From contig JAQFVV010006430.1 of NCBI GenBank assembly GCA_028023455.1, forward strand, positions 144,440-208,439: a stretch of 64,000 nucleotides of DNA, written 5' to 3'. How positions within the stretch are numbered: the stretch's first letter is position 1; each line of letters begins with the position of its first letter. Source of the stretch: Epiperipatus broadwayi (Eukaryota; Onychophora; Udeonychophora; Euonychophora; Peripatidae). Shown here one piece after another: positions 21,850-33,129 of the stretch. The notes beneath the pieces were generated by a model. It did no database searches. It was not told where the DNA came from and was given only the letters and a program-made list of their open reading frames with translations. Position numbers and translations under genes: made by a program.

Positions 21850-22775
21850 ATCTCTATATTTTAAATATTTAATATATATATAAACTTAAACAATTAATGG
21901 TATAAACAATATTATAATTTAAATTCTTTTGAAGTGCTTATGATTATATAGTAATCCTCGTCAGCTTTAACTGAATTTCAATTTTTTTTAAAATATAAGA
22001 GTAATAAAATTTTCAACATTGAACTCTTTGCTAATGAACTTTTAAAGGTTGGTAATGATAAAAACCAAATCCTGCATACAGTAAATTCATTTAATAATAA
22101 GAAAAGTGTTTGCAGTGTTACTTTAGATAATAAAAAATGGATATCTATGCTGTTTATAAATAACATGCAACTAAAGTAATTAAGAATATATTTAAAGAAA
22201 AGTATAATATTTCATTTTGTGTTCCTCCGAATATTAATCGATCGATTAATAATTCTAAGAGCATAATTCCTAAATTGCAAAGAAGTAATATAATTTATCA
22301 GATTTCATGTGGATGTCAAAAATTATATATCAGTGAATTAAGATGTTCTGTGGAAAAAAGACTGAAGGAGCATCAATTATTATATAAGCGAATTAAAAAT
22401 AATGCAAATAGTCAATTTAATACAGCTTCAGTATTCTTTGACCAAGAAAAAACTTGTAATTATAAGTTTACATTTAATAGTAATGAAATAAAAATATTAA
22501 TGGAAGAAAGGAATCATAAAAAGAGGAAAATTAAAGAGGCAATTTTGATTGATAAATATAAGGATGATGTTATTAATAGGCAAGTTGCAAATATGGCCAT
22601 ATACAGCTAATGGAAATATACATAATGTTTAGTTTAAAAAAAAATTTGAAATTCAGTTAAAACTGATGAGGATTACTATGTAATTGAAAGTGCTTCAAAA
22701 GAATTTAAATTATAATATTGCTTATACCATTAATTATTTAAGTTTTTATATATAATATTTTCTATAACAGGTATT
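21850..22775 (+). mobile_element. Compact Penelope-like element: GIY-YIG gene between inverted repeats with hammerhead-like motifs
   Basis: Inverted repeats of about 140 bases (about 21850-21990 and 22634-22775) flank a single GIY-YIG-type coding remnant. Each repeat carries a hammerhead-like core: CTGATGA at 22663-22669 with GAAA at 22686-22689 on the plus strand, and CTGACGA at 21958-21964 on the minus strand. Between the core boxes lies GATTA...TAATC or TAATT, able to form stem II. Hammerhead ribozymes are known in the terminal repeats of Penelope-like elements. Both copies look decayed near the GAAA side. A (TA)n tract follows at 22791-22844. Confidence 0.68.
22191..22610 (+). pseudogene. 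GIY-YIG endonuclease of a Penelope-like element (reverse transcriptase part absent)
   Basis: The open segment 22275-22610 and the codons just before it read through SIIPKLQRSNIIYQISCGC and QKLYISELRCSVEKRLKEH. This fits the Penelope endonuclease pattern (I-Y-x-I-x-C-x-C, then YIG-x, then R-x-K-E-H). Downstream are IKILMEERNHKKRKIKEAIL, with the Glu expected of the catalytic site, and VINRQVANM, which corresponds to the conserved C-terminal N-R block. The second motif reads YIS rather than YIG. The C-terminal end at TAA is natural. Upstream coding remains (about 21990-22190) are broken by stops, and no reverse transcriptase motif is visible. Confidence 0.72.
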
Positions 22776-22786
22776 GTACTTTTACA

Positions 22787-22787
<1 letters not shown>

Positions 22788-22845
<58 letters not shown>
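22788..22845. repeat. (TA)n microsatellite
   Basis: About 56 bases of uninterrupted TA dinucleotides. Confidence 0.97.
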
Positions 22846-22847
<2 letters not shown>

Positions 22848-22849
22848 AG

Positions 22850-25640
22850 TGGTCAGCTAAGGATCTGCAGGTATGACTGAGAGCGATCACCAGGGAGCAC
22901 CCCTAAAATCCTATCAAGAATTTACTATCTCTGCTTTTGTTTGCTAGAATTCTAATGCTCATGAATATTAGTCTCCATTTAATGTTTTACTACTAATGGA
23001 TATAGATTTTGAAAGATTTACTGGTAAAGATATCTGACCACAAACCCAACAGAATCCTAAATTACTATTAGTATCTTTAAGTGTGTTCCTTAGATCTAAA
23101 AAAAAACCTTGAGATTTCTTTGAATATATTTATTTATCATAATATAAAATTGTATAATTGGTGTAGTGATATATAATAAAATAAACTTTAGGCTAAAAAT
23201 AGATTAACTTATTAAGATTCTTATTTAATTTTAATCATTTTACTTTACAGAAATTTGTAAATATCTAAAAAGAACATGGATAATAGGATGTGGAAAATTT
23301 TCTATAAAAAATACAGATGGAATTATTAACAAATTAAATAATATAAAATGAATTAGGAACCAAACTATTTTTATAATGAATATGGAAAAAATGGATCCAG
23401 GCATTTTAAAACTTAAAAGTATACAAATATTAATAAAAAAATTAAATAAAAATATAAATGATATAAACATAATAAATATTGTAAATTATAGTAATAGAAT
23501 TAGCATTTAGTTATAAGTAAGGGTATGTTCTCTTAATACATGTGAATTATTTACAGGCTTATTCAAACTATCAGAATTTTATCTATTTACCATTTATATC
23601 TGATTCATCTAAACTATTATGTTTTTGTTTATCAAATACACATTTCATCTTGAGATGGAATGGTAAGCAAAGCATTGATAAAAAGTATGATTAAATGTTG
23701 GAATAATCTCAAAGATTTGATCATGTGATGCTTCATTTTATTCATTAAGCAATTAAATGATCTGAAAGTTTTATTCATCTTTACTTCAGATTAGTACTAT
23801 TTCTTTGTAATAAATAAAAAATGCAGCTAGCTTGTGGTTAAGACCTGTAGAAGTCCCTACCTTCACATTTTCAAACATACATGCTTGAGGTTTATTGTTT
23901 TAATAAATATTACATATATCATATAGTAAATTTAGTTTAATATTATAAGGTTTAAAAAGTTTTTAATAAAGAAATATAGGAAGACAAACAAGCTTTAGAG
24001 ATAATAGTGGGACTATTATATTTTGAGAATGTTAGTTTTACTAAAAAAACTAAGTAAAAAAAAACTAAGTGTAACATCAACAAAATATCATGTGACCTTT
24101 GCTTGCACAATACTTTGAAGTAGAAAATCTATTTTTCTATTTGAGTTCTGTCATTTATTGATAATTCAAACTTAAACCAAATGGCTGAACTGGAGTAGAA
24201 AAGGTAGATATCTCTATATCTTACATGAGGAGATTTCTTAACTCATTATAGAAGATTACTAAATGTATTTTTTAAAAACCACTTGTTTTCATGTAAAGAA
24301 TATTAAACATGAATAATATAAATAGTTCATTATATCAATCAGAATTCGATGTCAATGATTTTGGAGGAATGTAGAACTCAGTCATAATTTAACAATTACT
24401 GTGGTCTATGAAAATGGATAACTATTTATAACTATACAACAGTTAAGCTATTAATTACACTCATTAAGAGATAGACCTAGAAAAGATGGACATTTAAGAT
24501 CGTCTTGATAAAATAAAATGTAGTATGTGTAAAAAAGTTTCTGTTATTCATTCATAAATTTATTTATTTCTAGTTACTATCTAGAAAATGTCTTCATTTT
24601 TTTAATTTTCTTTCTCTGAGAAATCCATAAAAAAATTATTGACTTAATGCTTCACATTATTTTATTACTTACTGTAATACAATTTCTTTATAACATTTAT
24701 ATTTTGATCCCAGGTGCATCATTTTGAATAAAATAATAAAAAAAACTTAAAATATAATGTTTTTTGGAAAGGGAAGTTAACACATATTTTAGTAGAGGGC
24801 ATTCATTTCCTTAGTTTTCTGTAATACTAGAGACAGTATTTGGAATATTAAAATGAAATAATAAATGGTAAACACCTGTATACTTTACTAATTATATAAA
24901 AGTCCATAACTGACACCATTAAAACTTCAAAATATTTGATAAATGATGTGCATAGAAAGATCTGTAAATCAAAATCACAGTTAATTTTTTTTTAAAAAAG
25001 AAAGTTTTCCAAATAATAACTGGAAAAATTAAAATGTTTTATATACTTGGAAAACATAACATAAAAAATAGCCTCGAAAAAATACATATACTATAATGGA
25101 CAATAGATACATCAGTATCTAACATGAGAGGGTGCCATTAGACTTATGGCCTAAAATATTTTATCAAAAGACACCATATGAGAAATTATTGGTGAAGATC
25201 TGAATTATAAACACCTACACAGCTAGGATTATTAATAGATATTTAAAGCTGCCTCTAGATCAAAGAGAACAGAGATTCTTTATAAATATTAATTGATAGA
25301 ACAAACAATAGTAAACAAATTCTAAAACTGATCTAATAAATAAAACAAATTTTATTAACAATTAAATATAAATACAGTTCAAGCACAAATTGAAGTTGCC
25401 CTTTTATGTTGGCATAAATAGCATTTGACATGGCAGTCTTTAAATATTAACATAACTTTTTTTATTCAGAATCATCTCTGAAGACTAGCCTTTATCTGAT
25501 TCTTTTAGCTGTATGTTATCTAAGTTAAAATATGTATATTTATTATCTTGAAAGAATAGGCAATAAAAAACTTAAATTAATTTTAGAAGACCACAACATG
25601 CAGAGTATTACAAAATCAGACCTATACCCTATGCATTTGA
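22850..25640. other. AT-rich stretch, nothing recognised
   Basis: No coding segment with family features, no clear inverted repeat and no known mobile-element motif. The minus ORF at 23240-23470 is Ile/Phe-rich, as expected from AT-rich sequence. Confidence 0.5.
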
Positions 25641-25729
25641 TCACCACACCACATTAACAACACTATAAATAAATGTTTAAGCATCACATGATCACCATCT
25701 TTTATACTAGCTAATTGTTTATAAAGCAA

Positions 25730-25927
25730 GCAAAACTCTCCATACAGTAGTGCCACCCTGTGCCAACCAGAGTAATCAATGGATGCGAGCCACAAGCCAG
25801 AAACCAGAAACTAGTCTGGGGATATTGGATGAGTAGGCACTAGATGAGGATTTTATGTGCAAGTCTTCTAGCATCCATTGATTACTCTGGTTCACACAGG
25901 GTGGCACTACTGTATGGAGAGTTTTGC
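25730..25927. mobile_element. Foldback member of repeat family B (copy 1)
   Basis: Arms of 57 bases (25730-25786 and 25871-25927) are near-perfect inverted copies beginning GCAAAACTCTCCATACAGTA. The middle contains AGAAACTAGTCTGGGGATAT. Relatives without the second arm lie at 34893-35125 and 44248-44485. The preceding GCATCACATGATCACCATCT (from 25681) is the inverse of the sequence ending those relatives, so this copy looks rearranged. Confidence 0.85.
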
Positions 25928-26676
25928 CTTGTTTATAAATAAACTTCGTATGTAGCACAATATAAATTCAAAGTCACCACACAAGTAAACTGCATATAAA
26001 CTTAAAACTCAAATGTGGAAAGATATATTTCTGGAAGGAACTGTTTCTAAACCCAAAATAAAATCCAAAATCATCTGCACATGGTTACACGCAAAATCAA
26101 ACTGCAAAGAAATTACATATATATCTTGGAGAGGCAAACAAAAACATCCAACCTTCAATTCAAGTAGATGAAATACCTATAAGTTCACTATATAAAATGC
26201 ATAAGCATATAATATTCTAATTCCTAATTTCAAATATGTATGTAATATAAACAAAATAAAATAGTAAATTATCTCAATGTTTTAAACATGAAATCAATTT
26301 ATTGAACTATTTATATAATGTGCTCACATCACATTAGACACATAAGTACCTTGATTTACATTCATTTGAAATACTTTTATTTAAATAAATTTTGAATACT
26401 TTCAGAGACACAATTTTTGTTAATTTAAATTTTAACTATTTCAAATCTAAATTTTTCTTATATATATATTTAAAAACTTTTTGTTTAAGAGAAAGATTGC
26501 TTTAACTTAAACTAAGTTTTGATTAATAAAATCACTTCCATTATTTAAAACTTTTTTAGGAGATGGAAAAAGAAGAAAAAACAAAACTGATTTTTCTTTT
26601 ATCCTAAATATTTAAAAGCATATCATCATATATATATGAGAGAAAGTTACTGTTAACATTAATTGAAATAATTATA

Positions 26677-26812
26677 CAAATATATCAAACCATTATACAA
26701 TTAAAAATATCCAGTAACAACCCTCTGTTGAAGTTCGCTATTATTGAGATATACTTTTAAACAGAGGGTGTTACTGGATATTTGTATTGTATAATGGTTT
26801 GATTTATATATA
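26677..26812. mobile_element. Small hairpin element
   Basis: Inverted arms of about 48 bases share AAACCATTATACAAT, ATATCCAGTAACA and CCCTCTGTT and enclose about 35 bases. It lies just upstream of the Penelope-like element at 26851. No coding capacity. Confidence 0.82.
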
Positions 26813-26850
26813 TATATACTATTTAAAGTTTTCACGGTTATATGATATAG

Positions 26851-28812
26851 ATAAATTATAACTTTTGGGGCTGTACCATGTATTGTTTTCCATTAAACAC
26901 CGATATTTTGATGGACTAGCAACTGCCATTATCAAATTAATTTTTGAAAGAAAATCTGTCAGATCATAAAAAAAAGATCATTCAATTGTTGTTATTCCAG
27001 CGGATAAGGGTAATTCTACTGTTGTTCTTGATCATTTGGATTATAATAATAAAATTGTAGATTTATTAAATAATGGAACTTATAAAAAGATTATTAGAGA
27101 TCCTCTGACATATTTAGAGAAAAAGACAAAATATCTTATCAAACATTCTAGTATAGATGAAGATATGAAAATTAAAATTTCTCCAAGAGAAGGTTCTTCA
27201 TTGCCTAAAATTCATAAACCTGAGATACCATTGCGACCTATTGTGTGTGCTATAGGCTCCCCCACACATGCTTTGGCTCAATATTTAGCCCAATGCTTAC
27301 AGCCATTGACAGATAAGATTCCATCAAGAATTAAAAATTCAAGCCATTTTATTTCAATAACTAAAAACTTAAAACTAACTGGAACTGATTTATTGGTTAG
27401 TTTTGATGTTTCTTCTATGTTTACTAATATTCCTGTTGAAGAAGCATTAAATATAATAGCTCAGTACAATGATTTACCTGATTTTAATATTCCATTAGCA
27501 AAGCATTGCCTTTAAAATACATTTTTTGTTTATAATTCTCAAATGTTTAAACAAATTAAAGGACTTTCTATGGGATCCCCACTGTCACCTGTCATTGCTG
27601 ATCTTTTCATGGACAATTTTGAAAGTCAAGTATTATGTGCAGCTACTAAAAAACCTTCTATTTGGCTTAGATATGTGGATGATACTTTTGTCATATGGCC
27701 TCATGGAATTGATTCTTTAAATTCTTTTCTTGCTTTTATAAATAATTGGCATCCAAATATTAAATTTACTATGGAAGTGGAAAATAACAGATCACTTTCT
27801 TTTTTAGATGTTTTAATTGCAAGAAAATGTGATGAAACATTGTCAGTATCAGTTTATAGAAAATCCAACCATACAAACAGATATATTGATTTTAATTCTC
27901 ATCATCATCCTGCACATTTTTTTTCTGTAGCTAAAAATCTTTTCACTAGAGCTTATAATTTATCGGATAAAGAATATCTTTCTCAAGAAATAGAACTTAC
28001 AAAAAGTATTCTGCTTTCTAATAATTATAATAAAAACATCATATGTAAGGCTTTATATAACATTAATACTAAAAAGAAAAAAAGAGGATAGAATTGACAA
28101 TTACTCTTTTAATAGAGTAATGTTGCCTTATATTATGAGGGTTACTGATAAAATTAGTGGAAGACTATCTTGTTTTAATATAAAGACTACTTTTTTTACT
28201 GGCAAAAAAATTGGTGATTTTTTGTATAAACCTAAAGACAGAATATTTTTGAAACACCAAGGACTTTATGAAATTCCATGTTTTCAGTGCTCAAGAGGCT
28301 ATGTGGGTCAATCTAATAGACAAATTAATGTCAGAATTAAAGAACATAGAAATGCTTTTCATCAAAAAATTAGAACATCAGTTTTTACTTCCAATTATTT
28401 AGAAACTGGTCACAAACCTAATTTTGACAATACAAATATACTTGATAATTTGGAAAGATATGATTTAAGAACCATGAGAGAGTCAATTGAAATATTAAAG
28501 AGACCTACTGGTTTAAATAGGGTTGATGAAGCACAACATATTCCAGCTATGTGGAAACCTCTCATTTTGTTTAATATTAACTTAAAATTAATAGATAAAA
28601 ATAGTGAGAGAAATAAAAATTTTGATAAGCCTCATATTGTGAATGTTGAACTTAAATCTCATTTCTCATCTCACCCACAGTCACATTATTTTTTAAGATC
28701 TAACAGATTTTCTTTCAGAAGTTAACCTTGATACTGGCAGTTGCTAGTCCGTCGAAATATCGGTGTTTAATGGAAAACAATACACGGTACAGCCCAAAAA
28801 GTTATAATTTAT
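26851..28812 (+). mobile_element. Nearly complete Penelope-like retroelement flanked by inverted repeats
   Basis: Inverted repeats of about 85 bases bound the unit: TTTCCATTAAACACCGATAT on the left and its near-inverse on the right (26851-26935 and 28728-28812). Inside, one reading direction encodes reverse transcriptase followed by a GIY-YIG endonuclease, the defining pair of Penelope-like elements. Only two lesions break the coding sequence, so insertion or inactivation looks recent compared with other elements here. The right repeat holds GTCGAAATATCGGTG after a possible short hairpin, resembling the 3' part of Penelope hammerhead motifs, but the CTGATGA box is degraded. Confidence 0.88.
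26974..28725 (+). pseudogene. Penelope-like reverse transcriptase/GIY-YIG protein, one stop and one frameshift
   Basis: Segment 1 (to TAA at 27513-27515) has IPADKGNSTVVLD, SLPKIHKPEIPLRPIV and motif A LVSFDVSSMFTNIPV. After the single in-frame TAA the same frame resumes with IKGLSMGSPLSPVIADLF (fingers/palm motif B) and the catalytic YVDDTFVIW. A frame change in an A-rich run near 28075-28085 then ends that frame. Segment 3 (from 28120) has GLYEIPC, a C-x-x-C pair, GYVGQ, RIKEH and a downstream RESIEI Glu, the GIY-YIG endonuclease layout. The protein makes DNA from its RNA at a break cut by its own endonuclease. All main catalytic residues remain visible. The true start is unclear because a stop lies upstream of 26974. 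Confidence 0.9.
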
Positions 28813-28834
28813 ATATATATATATGTATGTATTC

Positions 28835-29010
28835 TGTTCATATTAGCCATTGCAGGCTTAGAGGGCAATACATACCAATATCATAGCCTGGTGATATGCT
28901 TCACAACACTATGCAAATGTGCACACTTAACAGATCACTACCATATATTGTGAGGGTGTTTGGAATTCAACTGGCCATAACTATTGTAATATGCCTTCAT
29001 AATAATGATA
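28835..29010 (-). repeat. Repeat family C, copy 1
   Basis: The inverse of this segment matches 43745-43930: shared blocks include GAGTTATGGCCA-like and CACCCTCACA sequence, ATAGYGATCTGT-like sequence, TTTGCATAGT and AATATGAACAGAA-like ends. No coding capacity and the class is unknown. Confidence 0.75.
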
Positions 29011-29220
29011 TTACACCCTAACTGATGTACTAGTACATACTGATAATTGTTAAGCCTGTCCTTGTGCTTCCTTTCACATCGTGGAATGTGAAAACCATTG
29101 AAAAAGGGTCAGGCCAAGCACCATTCCACACAAGTCATGCAAAAAAGACACATTTGCATGTGAACAGTTATGAATCAAATGAAACAGCTGAGGTTGCATG
29201 TTGTTTTGGAAATTGTAAGC

Positions 29221-29571
29221 TTGGTTTGATCAGAGTACTACATCTTTTGGTCACATTAAGAACAGATATGAGACAAATAAAATGTCTGATGTTGCACATT
29301 GTTTTGCAAATCATAATCTTGGTTTGATTCAGAGTACTGCATCTTTTGACTGATCCTTTGGACTGGCAAAGCCATTGGTCCTCCCCCCTGCACATTGCAG
29401 CATGATGCGCTGACATGTCTTCTAATGTAATTTAAAAATATAATTGTTGTATTTTTGAAAATAATGTTGGTTCATAAATTGAGTACTGCATCTTTTGGGT
29501 GATTCTTCAGACCAGAAAAACCATCAGTTCCCCCTCCCCCATGCACATTCCAGCACTATGCACTGACTTGT
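29221..29571. repeat. Three degenerate tandem copies of an unknown unit
   Basis: GAGTACTGCATCTTTTG (first copy GAGTACTACATCTTTTG) recurs at about 29236, 29332 and 29479. The second and third copies continue alike through CCCTGCACATTGCAGC or CATGCACATTCCAGCA to GCGCTGAC or GCACTGAC. Spacing is 96 and 147 bases. ORFs on both strands here are by-products. Confidence 0.75.
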
Positions 29572-29699
29572 GAAATGTAATTTAAAATATTGTAATTCCT
29601 ATGTTTTCAAAAATAATGTTTTTTACAAAATAATGTCATTTTATAAATGGTTTAAAAATAGTTTGCAAAATGTTGCAAAACGCTAAAATATATAGTGTA

Positions 29700-32040
29700 A
29701 TTTAAAAACATAATTATTTCATTTTAGAAAATAATGTTAAAGTGGAAAATATTAAAAAAAAAGACCTAGAAATGTTATATTTGTGTTTGTTACATAAAAA
29801 GTACACCCTCTCATGGTTTCAACACACTAAGAGAAGACTACCCAATTAATATATGTGAAGATAGTTGGCACAGCATTGAAACACATTCAACAAATAGGTT
29901 TAGATGACCCAATGGTTATGGGCTCCATACAAAATGGCGTTTTTTTAATGGCAATCAGCAATGCATTTTGATTCTTTCAACTTCTTGGCAAGGTTCTGTG
30001 TAGTCCATACTGAGAAAGTGATGACCAAAGACCAAAGACAAAATTATTGTCTGATTTTGCCTTTTTATATATTACAAAACTTTTCAAAACACTTTTTTTT
30101 TAATTAAACAACTCAGTACTTATTTTAAATCATCCATGTTTACCAAATTATTCAGATAAGTAAATGGCATGTTTATAGATAACAACTTGTTATTGTAATG
30201 ACTAAAATATGTTGATTTAACATTTTAAAACATTTCCAAAACATGGAATAAAGCCGAATGACAGAAATCAATTTTCCAACAATTTCAATTAATAATGAAA
30301 CAAACTATTTTATCAAACTTTTCTAAATTAATCTAATTTTTTAAAATAAATTTATTCACTTGAAATAAATGTTTTTTTCTTTTTATCTTTTAACTAAATT
30401 TAAAATTGACTTAATTTTGTTTTAAGCACAAACTTGTATAGATGTGTATAATTGAAACTCAAATTTGATACAAAATTATAAATTTTATTCATGAAATCTA
30501 AATTTTAACTTACAATTTCCAACTACTTTTATTTTTAAATATAAATTATAAAATGAGATGAACTATGATTTATCTCAATATATAAAAATTCAATTGCACT
30601 ATTTAAATAATTGCATTTTTAAAATAACTCCATCAAAAAACTATTTTAGGCAATATATATTTATAAAATTTGTGTTGCTTTAATTAATAATAGTCTGTTA
30701 TTATTGACTGTTTACCATTATAATTTGTGGTATTGATGGAGGTCAGATTCAAGGTTCACAGATTACAACTTCAGAAGGGTTACTTTCTGCGTTAGGACTT
30801 ATGAACTCAAGAGCAATAAAGCAACCGATTACATTTTTTATTATACTCATTTATTATTTATCAAATATCAGAAATTGTGTCACAGAAAATGTATAAAAAA
30901 ACTCTTAAGCAGAAAGGACTTACCAATAGCTCAAGATATAGTTTCAGTATCTAAGACTCGATTCAAAGGAAAATTACCTTTTTGAATATTCAACAAAGAA
31001 TTTACAATCAAAGAATTATTCTAGTAAAATGGAATCCTTCTGCGGTTCCAAATAAATTTCTTTTTCTAGACTCAACAACAAAGCCAGCTGGATTTAATCT
31101 TTCTGGATGCATGTGGAGGCTCAATAATAGATTCAGAACAATCCATTATCATGGTTCTCATCTGTTTTGCAAATGGAATTTTATAGCCACTGATCAATGT
31201 AAATGTTGACAACTCAAACTATGATCAACATAATTAATTATAATTGAGTTTATGATTACAGTGGCAAAAATGCAGCTTAATAAAGTCATTAGTAAGCATA
31301 TTTTCTGTTTGAAATCTCTGATTTTTTTACTGTCTAAAAATTCTATTTATTGTCTGATAAATAAAAACTCTTATTTATATAATGCTTTATTACTGGATTA
31401 ACATTAAAAAAAACATCAATCTATTTGTTTGCTAGTAATTTTAGGCAAACATAATTATTTCTGAAACATATATATAACATGATAACAGCCCAAATCTGTT
31501 TTCAAGACAACCTCTATAAATAAAAGGAAGAATAACGTAGTCACATGTGCAAAAATAACTTACATCTTTTTGCAACGCTATAAAACTTGACTTTTTAAAT
31601 AATTTTTTTAGCAGACTTAGATTTTAATAGGTAACCAATTCATAAATTCAAAATAATTCTGCCCTGTTAATGCTATCTAGCTATTATTTGCTAAATAAAA
31701 ACTGTCCACATCTAATGAATAACGATCTCTCTTTATCTGTTTCTTGGTGATAGAAAGTTGGAAAAACCTTTGCTCTGTATTGGGTTATTGAAAGGCTGTT
31801 TTATTTATATATTGCGAGCGGGTGTACACGTGTAACACGTGATAATACTTTTTACATTAATTACTTTGCTGTAATAAGAAATAGAATCTAGATATTATAT
31901 AAGAATGTTAATAATTAGAGTAAAAAAAAACATTTCAGTATTATTATTATTATTACAATGACTAGTTATAACGTTAACAGAATTAATTACGATTAACAAT
32001 TACGATATATTTAATCTTAATTTTTTTTCTTGCTTCTCGA
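29700..32040. other. AT-rich stretch upstream of the TSP1/Ig/EGF gene, nothing certain
   Basis: A less AT-rich patch at about 30960-31210 contains a 75-codon plus-strand ORF and possible minus-strand splice sites (TTTGAATATTCAAAAAG followed by GTAATT). I recognise no domain in either direction, so it is left unassigned. Confidence 0.4.
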
Positions 32041-32079
32041 GCTGAAAGCGATATGATTTAGAATATAAAAAGAAAATCA

Positions 32080-32997
32080 ATGAAAAATTCAATTATACTT
32101 GTTATATGTTTAAACATTTGTGTTTTAGCTACATGGCCAGGATATTTAATTAATAAAAGGACAGTTTTATTTGGAGTATGGTCAAAATGGACTTCCTGGA
32201 GTCATTGTAGTGTTACCTGTGGACAAGGTATTATGACTCGGAAAAGGAACTGTGCTAATATTCATAACTATCCAGTGCATCAGTGCCCAGGTTCTTCAAC
32301 CCAAAACATTAGTTGTGGTACAGGAAATTGTTCTACATCTATGACATCATGGATCAATCAGGCTGTAGGGCATCAAGTAGTACTTAATTGTAATGCATTA
32401 TCAGACAAATCTAGCTTTGCAGAAGTTTATTGGCTTGATCCTTCAAGTAATAAAATTCGTTCAAGCGATCGATTTGCTTTAAATCAAGATCTTTTGATTC
32501 TAAATAATGTTACTGAAAAAGATGCAGGTAAATACGAATGTACTGCCATGTCAAATGACAATAAACCAGTCACATCAGTAGTGATATTAGGAGTAATTAC
32601 ATGTGTCTCTCACCCTTGTCAAAACGGTGGGACATGTGAAGACAAGGGTCAGCTTAAATGTAAATGTAATTGGGCATATTTTGGCAAATTCTGTGAAAAG
32701 AAAATATCATTTGTAATGTTGATTTTTATAGGTATAGCATTTTCTATTGAAGGATGTTATCTTTTTATATGGTATATTCTTAAAAGATTAAAGATTATTT
32801 CTTTTCCGCCTCTTTTCAGAAAATGCTATCCGATCAATAGGCCTTGTACAACAAGCACATTCTTTCAAAAAAGAAATGATAAGCATATTTTAAAGTTCCA
32901 GGGCACAATGATAAAACCAAGCTATGATTTACAAAAAACAATGGTTTTACTTGATTTGGTTAATTTACAAGAAATATTCACTTCTAAAACTCAATAG
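32080..32997 (+). CDS. Single-pass membrane protein with TSP1, Ig and EGF domains, uninterrupted ORF
   Basis: The ORF has 305 codons. An in-frame TAG at 32059-32061 precedes the ATG, so the start is well supported. Residues 1-18 form a signal peptide. A thrombospondin type 1 repeat spans about 31-84 (WSKWTSWSHCSVTCGQG, then RKRNC, six Cys). An Ig domain spans about 88-172 (Cys104, Trp118, and DAGKYEC ending at Cys154). An EGF-like domain spans 175-205 (CVSHPCQNGGTC, then CKCNWAYFGKFC). Residues 209-234 are a hydrophobic membrane segment, followed by Lys/Arg and a tail of about 70 residues. It is therefore a type I surface protein, probably adhesive or receptor-like. Genes with three such modules normally have introns, so the intronless form suggests a retrocopy or an unusual host gene. 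An AATAAA lies at 33049-33054, about 50 bases past the stop. I do not recognise an orthologue. Confidence 0.85.
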   Translation: MKNSIILVICLNICVLATWPGYLINKRTVLFGVWSKWTSWSHCSVTCGQGIMTRKRNCANIHNYPVHQCPGSSTQNISCGTGNCSTSMTSWINQAVGHQVVLNCNALSDKSSFAEVYWLDPSSNKIRSSDRFALNQDLLILNNVTEKDAGKYECTAMSNDNKPVTSVVILGVITCVSHPCQNGGTCEDKGQLKCKCNWAYFGKFCEKKISFVMLIFIGIAFSIEGCYLFIWYILKRLKIISFPPLFRKCYPINRPCTTSTFFQKRNDKHILKFQGTMIKPSYDLQKTMVLLDLVNLQEIFTSKTQ

Positions 32998-33048
32998 CTT
33001 TTATTAAAAATCCAATTAATTTTTGTTTATTCTATTCTGTTTTTAATT

Positions 33049-33054
33049 AATAAA
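33049..33054 (+). promoter_or_regulatory. Possible polyadenylation signal of the TSP1/Ig/EGF gene
   Basis: A canonical AATAAA hexamer lies 52 bases after the stop codon, with a T-rich segment before it. In such AT-rich DNA the hexamer is common, so this is suggestive only. Confidence 0.4.
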
Positions 33055-33129
33055 AATGTAGTCTGATTAAAAAAAAGAAATTATTTTCTTAACAATAAAT
33101 TAGACAAAAAGTATAGCTTATGGTAACAT

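Noticed and set aside
29064-29416. ORFs of 82-87 codons on both strands
   Set aside because: They overlap a degenerate tandem repeat and have no domain features.
30982-31209. 75-codon ORF upstream of the TSP1/Ig/EGF gene
   Set aside because: No known domain, no clear splice link to 32080, and stop-rich alternatives on the other strand; left unassigned.
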